Origin: Bog-756 sp963704615
Lineage (GTDB): Bacteria; Actinomycetota; Acidimicrobiia; Acidimicrobiales; RAAP-2
Assembly (NCBI GenBank): GCA_963704615.1
Contig: OY969923.1
Coordinates: 1,426,001-1,490,000, forward strand
Direction of reading: 5' to 3'
DNA: 64,000 nt
The translations under genes were made by a program, and so were the position numbers. The stretch's first letter is position 1. Each line of letters opens with the position of its first letter. Positions 8,320-17,610 of the stretch are shown here, piece by piece. A model generated the notes under the pieces. It worked only from the letters and a program-made list of their open reading frames with translations. It searched no databases and was not told the DNA's origin.

Positions 8320-11300
8320 TCAGGAGATGGCCACCGTCGGAGCGGTGAGATCCAGTCCCCCGGCCGATCCGTAGAAGGTGGCATCACCGAAGGAGAAGAT
8401 GCCGCCGTCGGAGGCCACCAGCCAGTAGCCGTGGCCGTCGGGAGTGGCGGCGATGCCCACGATGGGCTCGTCGAGGGTGAGCCCCCCGGTCGATCCGTAG
8501 AAGCTGGCGTCGCCAAAGGCGAAGATGCCCCCGTCGGAGGCCACCAACCAGTAGCCGTGGCCGTCGGGAGTGGCGGCGATGCCCACGATGGGCTTGTTGA
8601 GGGTGAGCCCCCCGGTCGATCCGTAGAAGCCGGCGTCGCCAAAGGCGAAGATGCCCCCGTCGGAGGCCACCAACCAGTAGCCCTTCCCGTCCGGGGTGGC
8701 CACCATGCCCACGATGGGCTTGTTGAGGGTGAGCCCCCCGGTCGATCCGTAGAAGCCGGCGTCGCCAAAGGCGAAGATGCCCCCGTCGGAGGCCACCAAC
8801 CAGTAGCCCTTCCCGTCCGGTGTGTTGGCCATGCCCACGATCGGCTTGTTAAGGGTGAGCCCTCCGGTTGAACCGTAGAAGCCGGCGTCGCCGAAGGTGA
8901 AGATGCCACCGTCAGACGCGACCATGCGATAGCCCTTTCCGTCCGGGGTGGCCACCATGTCGACGATGGGCTTGTCGAGGGAGAGGGCACCGGCTGAGCC
9001 GTAGAAGGAGACGTTCCCGAAGGCGAAGATTCCACCATTGCTGGTCGTCAGCCAATAGCCGCCGAATGTGGGTGGGCGTCCGGGTGGGCCTTCGTTATTG
9101 GGAGGCACCGGCGGAGGCGGCGGGACGGTCGTGGTGGTGGTCGTCGGTGGTTCCGTGGTTGTGGTGGTGGTCGTCGGCGGCACGGTGGTCGTGGTCGTCG
9201 GTGGCTCCGTCGTGGTGGTCGGCGGTGGGTCCGTGGTCGTCGTGGTCGTCGGCGGAACGGTGGTCGTCGTGGTCGTCGGCGGAACGGTGGTCGTCGTGGT
9301 CGTCGGCGGAACGGTGGTCGTCGTGGTCGTCGGCGGAACGGTGGTCGTCGTGGTCGTCGGCGGCACGGTGGTGGTGGTCGATGGTTCCGTCGTGGTCGTC
9401 GTGGTCGTCGTGGTGGTCGTGGTGGTGGTCGTCGTTGTCGTCGTGGTCGGTGGGGGACCCGAGCCACCTGAGGTCAGCGGGGTCAGTCCGGACCCGTTGA
9501 TCTGGCTGGCGTTGTCGGACCCGGCGTAGACCTGGAGGGCGTGCAGGTAGGCGGGCTCGGGGTTGGTGGGGGACCACCAGGGCGGCACCCCGCCCCCGTA
9601 GTAGCCGCCGAAGTTGACCTCGGTGACGTTGACCTCGACGGCGGTGGCCACCACCGGGTCGAAGGACACCTGGAGCTCGTGGTTGCGGTATTGGTCGGTC
9701 ACCGCGTCGAGCGTGGTCCATCCGTTGCCGGGCTCGTCCACCGAGACGGTGTAGTCGCGCAGGCCCGCGGCCGTGCTCCCCACCGAGTGGGTGTCGACCA
9801 CGATCCGGTTGATGGTCTGGGCCCCGGCCAGGGTCACGGTCAGGCTGGGGGTGGAGTCCCCCGACGAGGAGCTCCAGTAGCCCGAAGTGGTCGACCCGGA
9901 GATGGCCGCCGCCGCATTCCCCGAGGAGGCCGAGGCGGTGGCCCCGTCCGAGGACGTGGCCAGGTTGGTCCCGTAGGTCTCGGTCGGTCCGACGGTGAGG
10001 GCGTCGCCCGTCGGGTAGGCGATGTAGGTGACCTGGTCGGAGACGGGCAGGCTGTAGGCGGTGCCCGAGGTGACCGAGGTGGTGGTGGTGTTGCCGAACT
10101 CGTCGGTCACCGTCACCGGAACCGAGCCGCCGCCGGGGGCGTTGACCGTCACCGTGCCGGTGACGTCCAGCCCGTCGGACCACACCGCGGCCAGGTCGGT
10201 CTTCCCGCCGGTCTGGGGACCGAAGGAAGCCTCGTAGGTCTGGGGGATCCCGGTGCTGGGCATGGACACGTAGGGCCGCCCGGCGATCTGGCTGGCGGCC
10301 TCCATGGTGGCCAACGCCGAGGGCTTCACGTAGTCGTCGGTGCTGGTGGCCTGGATCAAGGAGAACGACACCCCGTCGTTCCCCCAGGAGCCCTCGTCGT
10401 AGAAGTAGTTCCACACCGGGATGTTGAGTGCCTTCATCCAGATCATGGTCCGGGCCAGGATGTTGGCCTGGTTGAGGTAGTTGTAGTCACCGTCGCTCCA
10501 CCACCCGACCTCGGTGAACCACAGGGGCTTGCCCTCGAGGATCTGCTCCAGCTGGCTGACCTGGGTCTGCATGCCGTCTTCTTCGAAGGAGTCGTTGTTG
10601 CCGGTGTAGGGGTGGATGGCGGCCACGTCCATGTAGTTGAGACCGCCCGCCGTGATCAGCTGTTGCCACCAGGACTCCACCGGCTCCAGGGTCGATCCGC
10701 CGATGACCGTGGAGCTGGTCCCCGGCTCCACCGCCTTGACCGCCTGGTAGAAGGGCTCGAGCACCTGGGTGACGTAGTTGGCGGCGTTGGACCACCCGGT
10801 GTTGTTCGACTCGTTCCACGGCTCCCACATGGTCACCGGGGCGCACCCCGAACAACCCGAGGGGGGGTTGGAGTAGTAGCCCACCAGGGCCTGGATGTCC
10901 CCTTTCCACCACCCGTTGGAGACGAGGACCGGAGAGACGGAGTCACCCCCGCCGATCTGGACCCAGAAGGCCACGTGGTCGGCCACCCCCTCGGCTGCCG
11001 CCTGGAAGTAGCTGGTCGGTGCGTTGGTAAAGGACATGGCGGCGGGCCCACAGGTGGCTGCCGTCGGGGCCGAGGCGTTGCAGTGGGGCAAGAAGTTGCT
11101 CCAGCTGAACGAGAGTGCCCGTTCCCCGTTCAGGCCCAGCTGGGCGTTGAGGGCCACCCCTCTCGGATCGGCCGGTCCACCCGAGCCGGCCCCGGCGGGC
11201 AGGCTGTTCAGGTTCAGGTTGTCGCCGCTCGCCCCGACCGTGTAGGGCATACAGGTGGTCCCCAGCTGGGTCGGAGGGTCGGTGCTGGTGTCGACCAGCG

Positions 11301-12747
11301 AGGCTTGGACCAGATAGGGGCCGGGTTGCTGGTCGGCGGCCGGGAGGGTCAAAGGGATGCTGGCCAGAGCGGTGGCGGTGGCGGGGAGGTTGAGGGTGGT
11401 CGCCGTCGGCACCGTCTCGGCGTTGAGCGAGGCGTCATTCTCCACCGAGTAGTCGAGCTGGAGGTGGGAGGCCTCCGCCACCCACCACGGATCGAAGTTG
11501 GCGGTCACCGAAGGGGTGGTCCCGGGGGCGAAGTAGTTGCCGGTGGCCGACGAGGACAGGCCTGCTCCCCATCCGAGGGAGTCGATGGGCACCCGGACCG
11601 CGTCGAGGTAGGCGGTGAGGGTGGACATCGAGACGGTCGAGATGGTGTCGGAGCCGTTGTCGAAGGGCGGGCCCCCCTGGTAGAAGAAGGTGGAGCCGAC
11701 CAGATAGAAGTTGTCGCCGCCCATGGTGAGCACGGCCGCCCCGAGGCTGTTCTCACCGAGGGTGGTGTTGCCCTCGAGGTAGCCCTTGGGGCTGGTCTCC
11801 TCGATGGTGTTGAGCGGGTCGGCCGTGTAGATGGTCCCATCGGGGCCCTGGGTGGCCTGGGCCGGGTAGTAGAACTGGGATCCCGAGCCGGTGTGGACCC
11901 CGGCCCCTTTGGTGTGGCTCGAGCCGAACGAGGACAGCACCGCCCCGCTGGCATTCAGCGTGTCCACATAGCCGTTGCCCGAGACGAGCAGGTTGCCGTC
12001 GCTCTCTTGGGTGACGTAGTCGAAGTTGTCGAAGTAGGGGAAGGACCCGCTCACCGCCCCGGTGGTCTGGTTGACTTCCTCGCTGCCCGAGGTGTTCTCG
12101 ATCACGCTGACCCACAGCTGCCACCCCGAGCCCGAGCCCACCGAGAAGATCCCGGTGGGATCACCGAGGGTCGTGTTGGTCCACACCTCGGCCCCGCTGG
12201 CGGTGAACTTCTCGATCTCCCCGAACTTGTTGGCGTTGTAGTACCCGTAGGTGGCGAGGTAGATGTTGCCCTGGGGGTCGATGACCGGGGCGGAGATGTC
12301 GAAGCCACCGACGAAGGCGGAGGGCAGAGCGAAAGAGCTCACCTCACTGCCGGACAGGGTGTAGGTGATCAACTGGCTTCCGGTGTCCACGTAGAGATTG
12401 GACGAGGTGGCGGTGAAGTTGATCACCCCACCCGGCGGTGTGATCAGGGTGCTGGTCGGATTGGCGGGCAGGCTGGCCTCGGGCCCGAGGGTGCCCGTCG
12501 GGTCGGGGGCGTCACAGATCGGGCTCACCTCGGCGGCGGTGGGGGCGGCCACGCTGCCGGGGATCTGAGGGGTCGGGGCACTGGCGTGGGCATTACCCAT
12601 GAACAGTGCGAATCCGGTGCCGAGGACGGCCAGGCCGGAAGCGATGCAAACTGCGACACGCCGCGAGCCCGCCGCCGAATACCGGCTTGCTGCCGTCTTC
12701 ACAAACTCCCATCGGCGGGGCTCAGGCCACCTTGAGGAGAAAACCAC
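8320..12747 (-). CDS. giant secreted clan GH-A glycosidase-like protein, copy 2
   Basis: Predicted 1475-residue exported protein sharing the whole N-terminal propeller-like, TIM-barrel glycosidase and CBM32-like core with its neighbour; the Glu residues fall near 639 and 745. It differs outside the core. The signal peptide is longer and ends G-N-A-H-A before S-A-P-T-P-Q. The linker is long and built of T(n)-V-P-P units. The six C-terminal 42-residue repeats are far more alike (G-Y-W-L-V-A-S-D-G-G-I-F-A-F-G-D-A). GTG 12747 is the longest start; GTG 12702 has a GGGAG just upstream and would trim 15 residues. It lies upstream of copy 1 on the same strand, with 217 bases between the genes. Confidence 0.8.
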   Translation of the reverse strand: MVFSSRWPEPRRWEFVKTAASRYSAAGSRRVAVCIASGLAVLGTGFALFMGNAHASAPTPQIPGSVAAPTAAEVSPICDAPDPTGTLGPEASLPANPTSTLITPPGGVINFTATSSNLYVDTGSQLITYTLSGSEVSSFALPSAFVGGFDISAPVIDPQGNIYLATYGYYNANKFGEIEKFTASGAEVWTNTTLGDPTGIFSVGSGSGWQLWVSVIENTSGSEEVNQTTGAVSGSFPYFDNFDYVTQESDGNLLVSGNGYVDTLNASGAVLSSFGSSHTKGAGVHTGSGSQFYYPAQATQGPDGTIYTADPLNTIEETSPKGYLEGNTTLGENSLGAAVLTMGGDNFYLVGSTFFYQGGPPFDNGSDTISTVSMSTLTAYLDAVRVPIDSLGWGAGLSSSATGNYFAPGTTPSVTANFDPWWVAEASHLQLDYSVENDASLNAETVPTATTLNLPATATALASIPLTLPAADQQPGPYLVQASLVDTSTDPPTQLGTTCMPYTVGASGDNLNLNSLPAGAGSGGPADPRGVALNAQLGLNGERALSFSWSNFLPHCNASAPTAATCGPAAMSFTNAPTSYFQAAAEGVADHVAFWVQIGGGDSVSPVLVSNGWWKGDIQALVGYYSNPPSGCSGCAPVTMWEPWNESNNTGWSNAANYVTQVLEPFYQAVKAVEPGTSSTVIGGSTLEPVESWWQQLITAGGLNYMDVAAIHPYTGNNDSFEEDGMQTQVSQLEQILEGKPLWFTEVGWWSDGDYNYLNQANILARTMIWMKALNIPVWNYFYDEGSWGNDGVSFSLIQATSTDDYVKPSALATMEAASQIAGRPYVSMPSTGIPQTYEASFGPQTGGKTDLAAVWSDGLDVTGTVTVNAPGGGSVPVTVTDEFGNTTTTSVTSGTAYSLPVSDQVTYIAYPTGDALTVGPTETYGTNLATSSDGATASASSGNAAAAISGSTTSGYWSSSSGDSTPSLTVTLAGAQTINRIVVDTHSVGSTAAGLRDYTVSVDEPGNGWTTLDAVTDQYRNHELQVSFDPVVATAVEVNVTEVNFGGYYGGGVPPWWSPTNPEPAYLHALQVYAGSDNASQINGSGLTPLTSGGSGPPPTTTTTTTTTTTTTTTTTTTTEPSTTTTVPPTTTTTTVPPTTTTTTVPPTTTTTTVPPTTTTTTVPPTTTTTTDPPPTTTTEPPTTTTTVPPTTTTTTTEPPTTTTTTVPPPPPVPPNNEGPPGRPPTFGGYWLTTSNGGIFAFGNVSFYGSAGALSLDKPIVDMVATPDGKGYRMVASDGGIFTFGDAGFYGSTGGLTLNKPIVGMANTPDGKGYWLVASDGGIFAFGDAGFYGSTGGLTLNKPIVGMVATPDGKGYWLVASDGGIFAFGDAGFYGSTGGLTLNKPIVGIAATPDGHGYWLVASDGGIFAFGDASFYGSTGGLTLDEPIVGIAATPDGHGYWLVASDGGIFSFGDATFYGSAGGLDLTAPTVAIS
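8331..9066 (-). repeat. six tandem 126-bp coding repeats
   Basis: The C-terminus of the copy 2 glycosidase is encoded by six tandem units of 42 codons. The central four are near-identical at DNA level, the outer ones more diverged. Such arrays expand and contract by recombination. The corresponding six units in copy 1 (4008-4770) are diverged from each other. Confidence 0.9.
9240..9385. repeat. 27-bp minisatellite encoding Thr/Val-Pro-Pro linker
   Basis: A 27-base unit recurs with exact period; ggcggaacgg starts at 9251, 9278, 9305 and 9332, with a variant at 9359. It encodes six Thr followed by Val-Pro-Pro in the copy 2 glycosidase linker. Shorter Thr-codon repeats flank it. Confidence 0.9.
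9419..12585. repeat. 3.17-kb direct repeat, copy B (with 4813-7979)
   Basis: Second copy of the near-perfect direct repeat, in the same orientation, encoding the core of the copy 2 glycosidase. Position 9886 (A) is the one mismatch noticed. Confidence 0.95.
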
Positions 12748-12807
12748 AGAAAAAGGTAATTAACTCACATTGAGTGGTAATAGATCAGTTTCGGCGAGGA
12801 TTCTCCG

Positions 12808-14037
12808 GTGGGCAGCGAACGACCGACGAGCGACCGACTCCGGGCCAACCGGCTCCCGGCAAAAGGAGAGATTTTCCTGCGCAGTACGATGCGCCCGGTG
12901 GTAGCCCCCTCGGGACGCGCCGGGACCCCAACCGGTGCACACGGCCTCCGGGTGTTACGGATCTCCAAGAGCGGCGTGGTCACCTCCTGGCGGGAGCGCG
13001 AACGTCAGCTACGGAAGTCGGGGGCCGATCTGACCCTGGTGGCCGCGGCGCGCTGGGAGGAGGGGGGAACGCTGGTCGAATTCACTCCCGACGGTGATGA
13101 TTTCGTCGTCCCGGTCCGAACCCTCGGGCGCCACCCCAACCTGTTCGTCTACGACCCGCGCCCACTGTGGCGTCTGCTCGGTCGCCGCGGCTGGGATCTG
13201 ATCGACATGCACGAGGAGCCGTTCGGGCTGGCGGTCGCCGAGGTTCTCCTGCTGCGCATGATTCGCTGTCCCCGGGTCCCGTTCGTGGTCTCGTCGGCAC
13301 AGAACATCGAGAAGCGGTACCCGGTGCCCTTCCGTTGGTTCGAGCGTTTCTGTCTGCGGCGGGCCGCGGGTGCCTACACCTGCAACGCGGAAGCGGGCCA
13401 GATCCTCCGGCGGAAGGGTCTCCGGGGCGAGCTCGTTCTCCTGTCTCTGGGGGTGGACGTCGAACGTTTCCGTCCTGAAGACCGATCACCGCCCTCGCTC
13501 ACCCTCCGGGTCGGATTCGTGGGTCGCCTCATCCCCCACAAGGGGGTGGACGTTCTCCTCGATGCCGTGGCTCGGGACGATCGGCTGGAGGCCGAGATCT
13601 TCGGCGCCGGACCCGAGGCCGCCGGACTCGCCGCCCTGACCGCCCGCCTCGGGATCAGGGATCGGGTCACCTTCCACGGGCACGTCGACGAAGAGGCGAT
13701 CCCCGACATCTACCGGCACTTCGACGTTCTGGCCGTGCCGTCGGTGCCCACACCCGGGTGGATCGAGCAGTTCGGGAGGGTGGTGGTCGAGGCCCAGGCC
13801 TCGGGCATCCCCGTGGTGGCCAGCGCCAGCGGGGCCCTGCCCGACGTGGTCGGAGACGATGGGCTTCTGGTTCCGGCCGGTGATGCCGAGGCGTTGCGCT
13901 CGGCCCTGATCCGGTTCCTCGACGAACCTGGGCTGTGGCAGCGTCTCCGGTCGTCGGGCCTGACTGCGGCGACCCGGTCATCGTGGCCGAGCATCGCTCG
14001 CACCCAGATGGACCTCTATCGGGCCACGTCCTCCTGA
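12808..14037 (+). CDS. GT4-family glycosyltransferase
   Basis: Predicted 409-residue retaining glycosyltransferase of GT-B fold. Evidence: an N-terminal domain with D-L-I-D-M-H-E-E-P-F-G, a nucleotide-sugar domain opening V-G-F-V-G-R-L-I-P-H-K-G-V-D, and the terminal E-x7-E-like segment F-G-R-V-V-V-E-A-Q-A-S-G-I-P-V-V-A. Donor and acceptor cannot be read from the sequence. GTG 12808 follows a GAGGA seven bases upstream; ATG 12889 (closer to the usual N-terminus, with a GGAG about 20 bases upstream) is an alternative. Only 60 bases separate it from the divergent copy 2 glycosidase start, so the two promoters probably overlap. Confidence 0.87.
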   Translation: MGSERPTSDRLRANRLPAKGEIFLRSTMRPVVAPSGRAGTPTGAHGLRVLRISKSGVVTSWRERERQLRKSGADLTLVAAARWEEGGTLVEFTPDGDDFVVPVRTLGRHPNLFVYDPRPLWRLLGRRGWDLIDMHEEPFGLAVAEVLLLRMIRCPRVPFVVSSAQNIEKRYPVPFRWFERFCLRRAAGAYTCNAEAGQILRRKGLRGELVLLSLGVDVERFRPEDRSPPSLTLRVGFVGRLIPHKGVDVLLDAVARDDRLEAEIFGAGPEAAGLAALTARLGIRDRVTFHGHVDEEAIPDIYRHFDVLAVPSVPTPGWIEQFGRVVVEAQASGIPVVASASGALPDVVGDDGLLVPAGDAEALRSALIRFLDEPGLWQRLRSSGLTAATRSSWPSIARTQMDLYRATSS

Positions 14038-14073
14038 GTGCCTGGTCAGGGCACGCCCTGGACAAGCCGAGGC

Positions 14074-15120
14074 TCAGGTCGTGGGCACGGATCCGTCGAC
14101 GAGCTGGCGGTAGAGCGTTTCGAGACGGTCGACGTGATGGGGGAGCGAGTACATGCCCTGCTGTCGCCGACGGAGGGCGGCTCCCACCCGGCGGCGGAGG
14201 TCCCGGTCCTGACTGAGCGCCACCATCGCCTCGGCGGCGGCCCCGGCGTCACCCGGTTCGAACAGGAACCCCTCGTCGCCCACGGTCTCCCGGTGACCAC
14301 CGCCCCGGGCGGCGACCACCGGGAGCCCGTGGGACATCGCCTCGACCACGGAGAGGCCGAAGGGTTCGGCGGGCGCGGGGGCCAGGAACACCGACGATTC
14401 CGTCAGCAGACGGTCGGTGTCGGCCACATTCCCGAGGAAGGAGATGCTCTCGGTCACCCCGAGCTCGCCAACCAGATCGACCAATGACGGTCGCAGATCG
14501 CCGTCGCCGGCGATGACCAGGCGCCAACCCCGCGCCCCGAGGCCACTGGCCGACCAGGCCCGGATCCCGACGGCCGGCGCCTTTTCAGCGTTGAGCCTCT
14601 GCAACATCACCACCACCGGTGACTCGAGCTCGGCCTGGGGGCGATCGGGCACTCCGTTGGGGATGAGGATGGACGGCCCGCTGACGCTCGCGGCCACGAA
14701 CTCGCTGATGGCGATGTCACAGGCCAGGACACGACTGGTCAGCTGGGCCAGGGCGCGGACCGGGGCGCTCGAACCCCGGTCGCGGGCGAAGTGGCGGGTG
14801 GCCACGATGGGGGCCCGTTGCACCGGGCGGGCCAGCCAGGCGGCGGCCTCAGCCGCCGTCATGTGCACGTGGACGATGTCGGCCCCTCGCTCCCCGACGA
14901 GAGCTCGCGCCGCGGTGACCACCGTCCCTGCCGGTCGGCTGACCACGCTCGAGTCCAACTCGGCTCGCATTCGCTCGGGGTCTCCGCCGACCGTCACCAC
15001 CCGGTGACCGCGTCGGGCGAGCTCGTTGGCCACCTGGCAGGTGTAGCGCTCGACGCCGGCGAAGACATCGGTGACCACCACGTGGACCACCGTGAGGCCC
15101 GACGAGCCCCGGGTGCTCAC
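14074..15120 (-). CDS. GT4-family glycosyltransferase
   Basis: Predicted 348-residue GT-B glycosyltransferase. It shows the N-terminal G-V-E-R-Y motif (here D-V-F-A-G-V-E-R-Y), I-P-N-G-V at mid-protein, and E-P-F-G-L-S-V-V-E-A-M-S-H-G-L-P-V-V-A near the C-terminus. An ORF runs upstream to 15978 in this frame, but that part is a shadow of the GT2 gene. The real start is GTG 15120, which overlaps the TGA of the upstream GT2 gene as GTGA. The overlap indicates translational coupling, so both probably act on one repeat unit. Confidence 0.87.
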   Translation of the reverse strand: MSTRGSSGLTVVHVVVTDVFAGVERYTCQVANELARRGHRVVTVGGDPERMRAELDSSVVSRPAGTVVTAARALVGERGADIVHVHMTAAEAAAWLARPVQRAPIVATRHFARDRGSSAPVRALAQLTSRVLACDIAISEFVAASVSGPSILIPNGVPDRPQAELESPVVVMLQRLNAEKAPAVGIRAWSASGLGARGWRLVIAGDGDLRPSLVDLVGELGVTESISFLGNVADTDRLLTESSVFLAPAPAEPFGLSVVEAMSHGLPVVAARGGGHRETVGDEGFLFEPGDAGAAAEAMVALSQDRDLRRRVGAALRRRQQGMYSLPHHVDRLETLYRQLVDGSVPTT

Positions 15121-15962
15121 CGCTGTGACTCGACCCGGTGCGGTCCCCGCCGGTAGAGATGGAACCTCGCCGCCGCGGCACGGCCACGGTGGCCCGGGAC
15201 GACCAGGGCGCGCAACACGGCTCCGGTCATCACTCCGGTGCGGTAGATCCACCAACCCCCGGTTCCGTAGTGCTTCCGTACGTACAGTTCCTGTGAGGCG
15301 TGGAAGTGGACGTCCCGTGACCCGGGGTCTCCACCCGTCCCGGCACCGACGTGGGTGGCGGTGACCTGGTCGCACAGGACCACCCTCCAGCCGAGCTGTC
15401 GCGCCCGGCGCTGCCAGTCGGTCTCTTCGGCGTACAGGAAGAAGCGCTCGTCGAACGGGCCCACCTGGGCGAGGGCCGAAGCCCGCATCAAAAGGACCGA
15501 ACCGATGACGAAGTCCACCCGCCGACGGAGGCGGCCCAGGCCGACCGCCTCCACCCAGGCCCCGAGCGGGGTGGGAAAGGGCCAACCCACCCGGGCCGGC
15601 TGTTCCTCTTTCCCATCGAACTGGGCCGGAGCTGCGCAGGCCAGGTCCGATCGAGCATGGAGGCACAGCCCGAGCTGGCCAATGGCCTCGGGTGTCACCA
15701 CCGCGTCCGGGTTGAGGAGCAGGACGTCGCCACCGGTCTTCGGCAGGTGGCCGATGCCCACGTTGACTCCACCGGCAAAGCCGAGGTTCTCGCCCGGATC
15801 GATGTAGTCGGCGCCATGGGCCACCGACACCGACCGGACCGCTTCGTCGGAGGAGTTGTCCACGACGACGACGGAGAACCGCCCCTCGAGCGCATCCAGG
15901 CACAGCTCGAGGAGATCCGAGGCGCCAAAGGCCACCACCACCACGTCGACCGCTTCGGGCAT
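15117..15962 (-). CDS. GT2-family glycosyltransferase (rhamnosyltransferase-like)
   Basis: Predicted 281-residue inverting glycosyltransferase of GT-A fold. It contains V-V-V-V-D-N-S-S-D at the nucleotide-binding strand, E-N-L-G-F-A-G-G-V-N as in dTDP-rhamnosyltransferase-like GT2 enzymes, L-L-N-P-D-A as the DxD-type metal motif, and F-F-L-Y-A-E-E-T-D for the catalytic base region. ATG 15962 (MPEAVDVVVV) is preferred because it begins right at the first beta strand; the frame is open up to 16076, overlapping the kinase gene. It is coupled through GTGA to the following GT4 gene. Confidence 0.87.
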   Translation of the reverse strand: MPEAVDVVVVAFGASDLLELCLDALEGRFSVVVVDNSSDEAVRSVSVAHGADYIDPGENLGFAGGVNVGIGHLPKTGGDVLLLNPDAVVTPEAIGQLGLCLHARSDLACAAPAQFDGKEEQPARVGWPFPTPLGAWVEAVGLGRLRRRVDFVIGSVLLMRASALAQVGPFDERFFLYAEETDWQRRARQLGWRVVLCDQVTATHVGAGTGGDPGSRDVHFHASQELYVRKHYGTGGWWIYRTGVMTGAVLRALVVPGHRGRAAAARFHLYRRGPHRVESQR

Positions 15963-16032
15963 CAGTGGGCTCGACCACCCCGAGATCCCGGTCTGCTGGC
16001 GATCGGCCCGCGTGGTGCCGTCGCCCCGGGCA

Positions 16033-17610
16033 TCATTGCTTGTAGGCGTAGGACTGGTAGCTGTCGGTGGAGGCACGCCGGACGTGGTTGAGGGCGATAC
16101 CCAGCACCCGGCAGTGGGTCGTTTCGAGCCGCCGCACCGTGCGGTCCAGATCAGCGAGATCGGTCCGACCCTCGGCGGCCACGATCACCGCCGACCGGGC
16201 CATGCTGCCGAGGATCGCCGTATCCGGCACGGCCAGGACCGGAGGCGTGTCCAACAGGATGATGTCGGCCAGCAGGGGGAGCTGGTCGAGGACCGGCTGC
16301 ATTCCCGGGCTCCCGAACAGCTCACTCGGATTTTCGAGCTGGGTTCCGGCCGGCAGAACCTGCAGGCCCCAGATGCCGGTCTCGACCAGAAGGGAGGTCA
16401 CCGAGGGCTGGTCGGGAATCGAGGGGATCTCGCGCCGGCCCCGGCCCCCCAGTGAGGCCCGTCCCATGGACGAAGCACGTCCCGCGTCGGTCGGGTGCAG
16501 GCTTCCTGCGTCGACCCGATCAGCCTGTGCGATGCCCTCGCGATCGGGGTTCTTCCAGTTGGCCCGGATCAGGTCGGCCAGACCCGGCTGGCCGGTCGTC
16601 TGCAGCCCGAAGATCTCCTCGAGCCTCGGCCGGCGGAAGTCGGCTGACACCACGATGACCTTGCTGCCGCTCATGGCCCAGGCGGCGGCCAGATTGGCGG
16701 TCACGAAGGTCTTGCCGTCGCCCGGCTCGGGGCTGGTGACCACGATGACCGGGCACGGGGTGTCGTCGAGGATCACCCGCAGGCTGGTCCGCAGCTCGCG
16801 GACCGACTCGGCCATCAGCGACTGGGGGGCCTGGACCATGGCGATGGCAACCTTGCCCGATCGCACCTCGTTGTCCTCGGGCAATTCGGCCAGGATGGGC
16901 GACTCGGTCACCCCCTCGATGTCGGGGGTGGTGCGGAGCCGGGTGTCGAACTGGTCCCGGGCCAGGGCGATCCCGCACCCGACCAGGAGCCCGGCCACCA
17001 GCCCGATGGCCCCCAGCTTGGACTTGCTCAGCCCGGTCGGGGAGATCGGGAGCTCGGCGGCCACCTGGATCGAGGCATAGGGCACCCCGATCTGGATGTT
17101 GCTCTGTTCGGCCGACAGCGTGCTGTAGGTCTGCTCCAACGCGGTGACCTTGGCCGTGGTCAGCGCGCTGGGCGGCTGGGAATCCAAGGTGCTGATCTGG
17201 GATTCGATCCCGCTCAGGACGATGCCGATCTTGTTGATCTGGTCCTGGACGAGGTCCTGGGTCTCGTCCACGTAGGCCTGTGAGTAGGCCTTGGCCACGG
17301 CCTGGGCCCGCTCCGGGCTCGAGTCCGTGGCGGTGACGGTGAGCGCCCCGGTGGTGGGATCCACCGTGCCGGTGACCTCCGAGGCCACGGCCTGCACATT
17401 GGGGTCGTTCAACAGTTTGGCCGCCTGCAGCTGGACCGCGGTGCTACTCAGCGACTGCACCGGATCGGGAAGGGTGACCGGTGTCGACGACTGGCCGGTC
17501 TGGCTGGACGTGGAGTTGATCTGGACCAGCGCCGTCGACTGGTACATCGGGGTCTGGAGCTTCGAATAGGCGAGCGCGGCCACGACCGCGACCACGACGC
17601 TGACCACCAC
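16033..17610 (-). CDS. polysaccharide chain-length determinant/BY-kinase (Wzc/CapAB-like)
   Basis: Predicted membrane tyrosine autokinase controlling polysaccharide export length. From GTG 17610 it reads 525 residues: a first transmembrane segment, a Wzz-type periplasmic part, a second membrane segment, then a cytoplasmic P-loop kinase. Kinase motifs are P-E-P-G-D-G-K-T (Walker A, about residue 297), V-S-A-D-F-R-R-P (Walker A') and I-I-L-L-D-T-P-P (Walker B). The C-terminus is the Tyr cluster S-Y-Q-S-Y-A-Y-K-Q, the usual autophosphorylation tail. The true N-terminus lies upstream, since the frame stays open and protein-like (L-T-F-Q-Q-F-L-A-T-L-W-R-R-R-L) to about 17680 but has no ATG, GTG or TTG there. 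Confidence 0.88.
   Translation of the reverse strand: MVVSVVVAVVAALAYSKLQTPMYQSTALVQINSTSSQTGQSSTPVTLPDPVQSLSSTAVQLQAAKLLNDPNVQAVASEVTGTVDPTTGALTVTATDSSPERAQAVAKAYSQAYVDETQDLVQDQINKIGIVLSGIESQISTLDSQPPSALTTAKVTALEQTYSTLSAEQSNIQIGVPYASIQVAAELPISPTGLSKSKLGAIGLVAGLLVGCGIALARDQFDTRLRTTPDIEGVTESPILAELPEDNEVRSGKVAIAMVQAPQSLMAESVRELRTSLRVILDDTPCPVIVVTSPEPGDGKTFVTANLAAAWAMSGSKVIVVSADFRRPRLEEIFGLQTTGQPGLADLIRANWKNPDREGIAQADRVDAGSLHPTDAGRASSMGRASLGGRGRREIPSIPDQPSVTSLLVETGIWGLQVLPAGTQLENPSELFGSPGMQPVLDQLPLLADIILLDTPPVLAVPDTAILGSMARSAVIVAAEGRTDLADLDRTVRRLETTHCRVLGIALNHVRRASTDSYQSYAYKQ

Noticed and set aside
8331..9385. Regularly spaced repeats that could be taken for a CRISPR array
   Set aside because: Units of 126 and 27 bases are contiguous coding repeats without spacers, in frame with the glycosidase.
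12763..12775. actca-cat-tgagt palindrome between divergent genes
   Set aside because: Only five-base arms; expected by chance often enough that I did not call an operator.
15121..15978. N-terminal extension of the GT4 gene to 15978
   Set aside because: Low-complexity Arg/Gly-rich sequence in a shadow frame of the GT2 gene; the GTGA overlap at 15117-15120 gives the real start.
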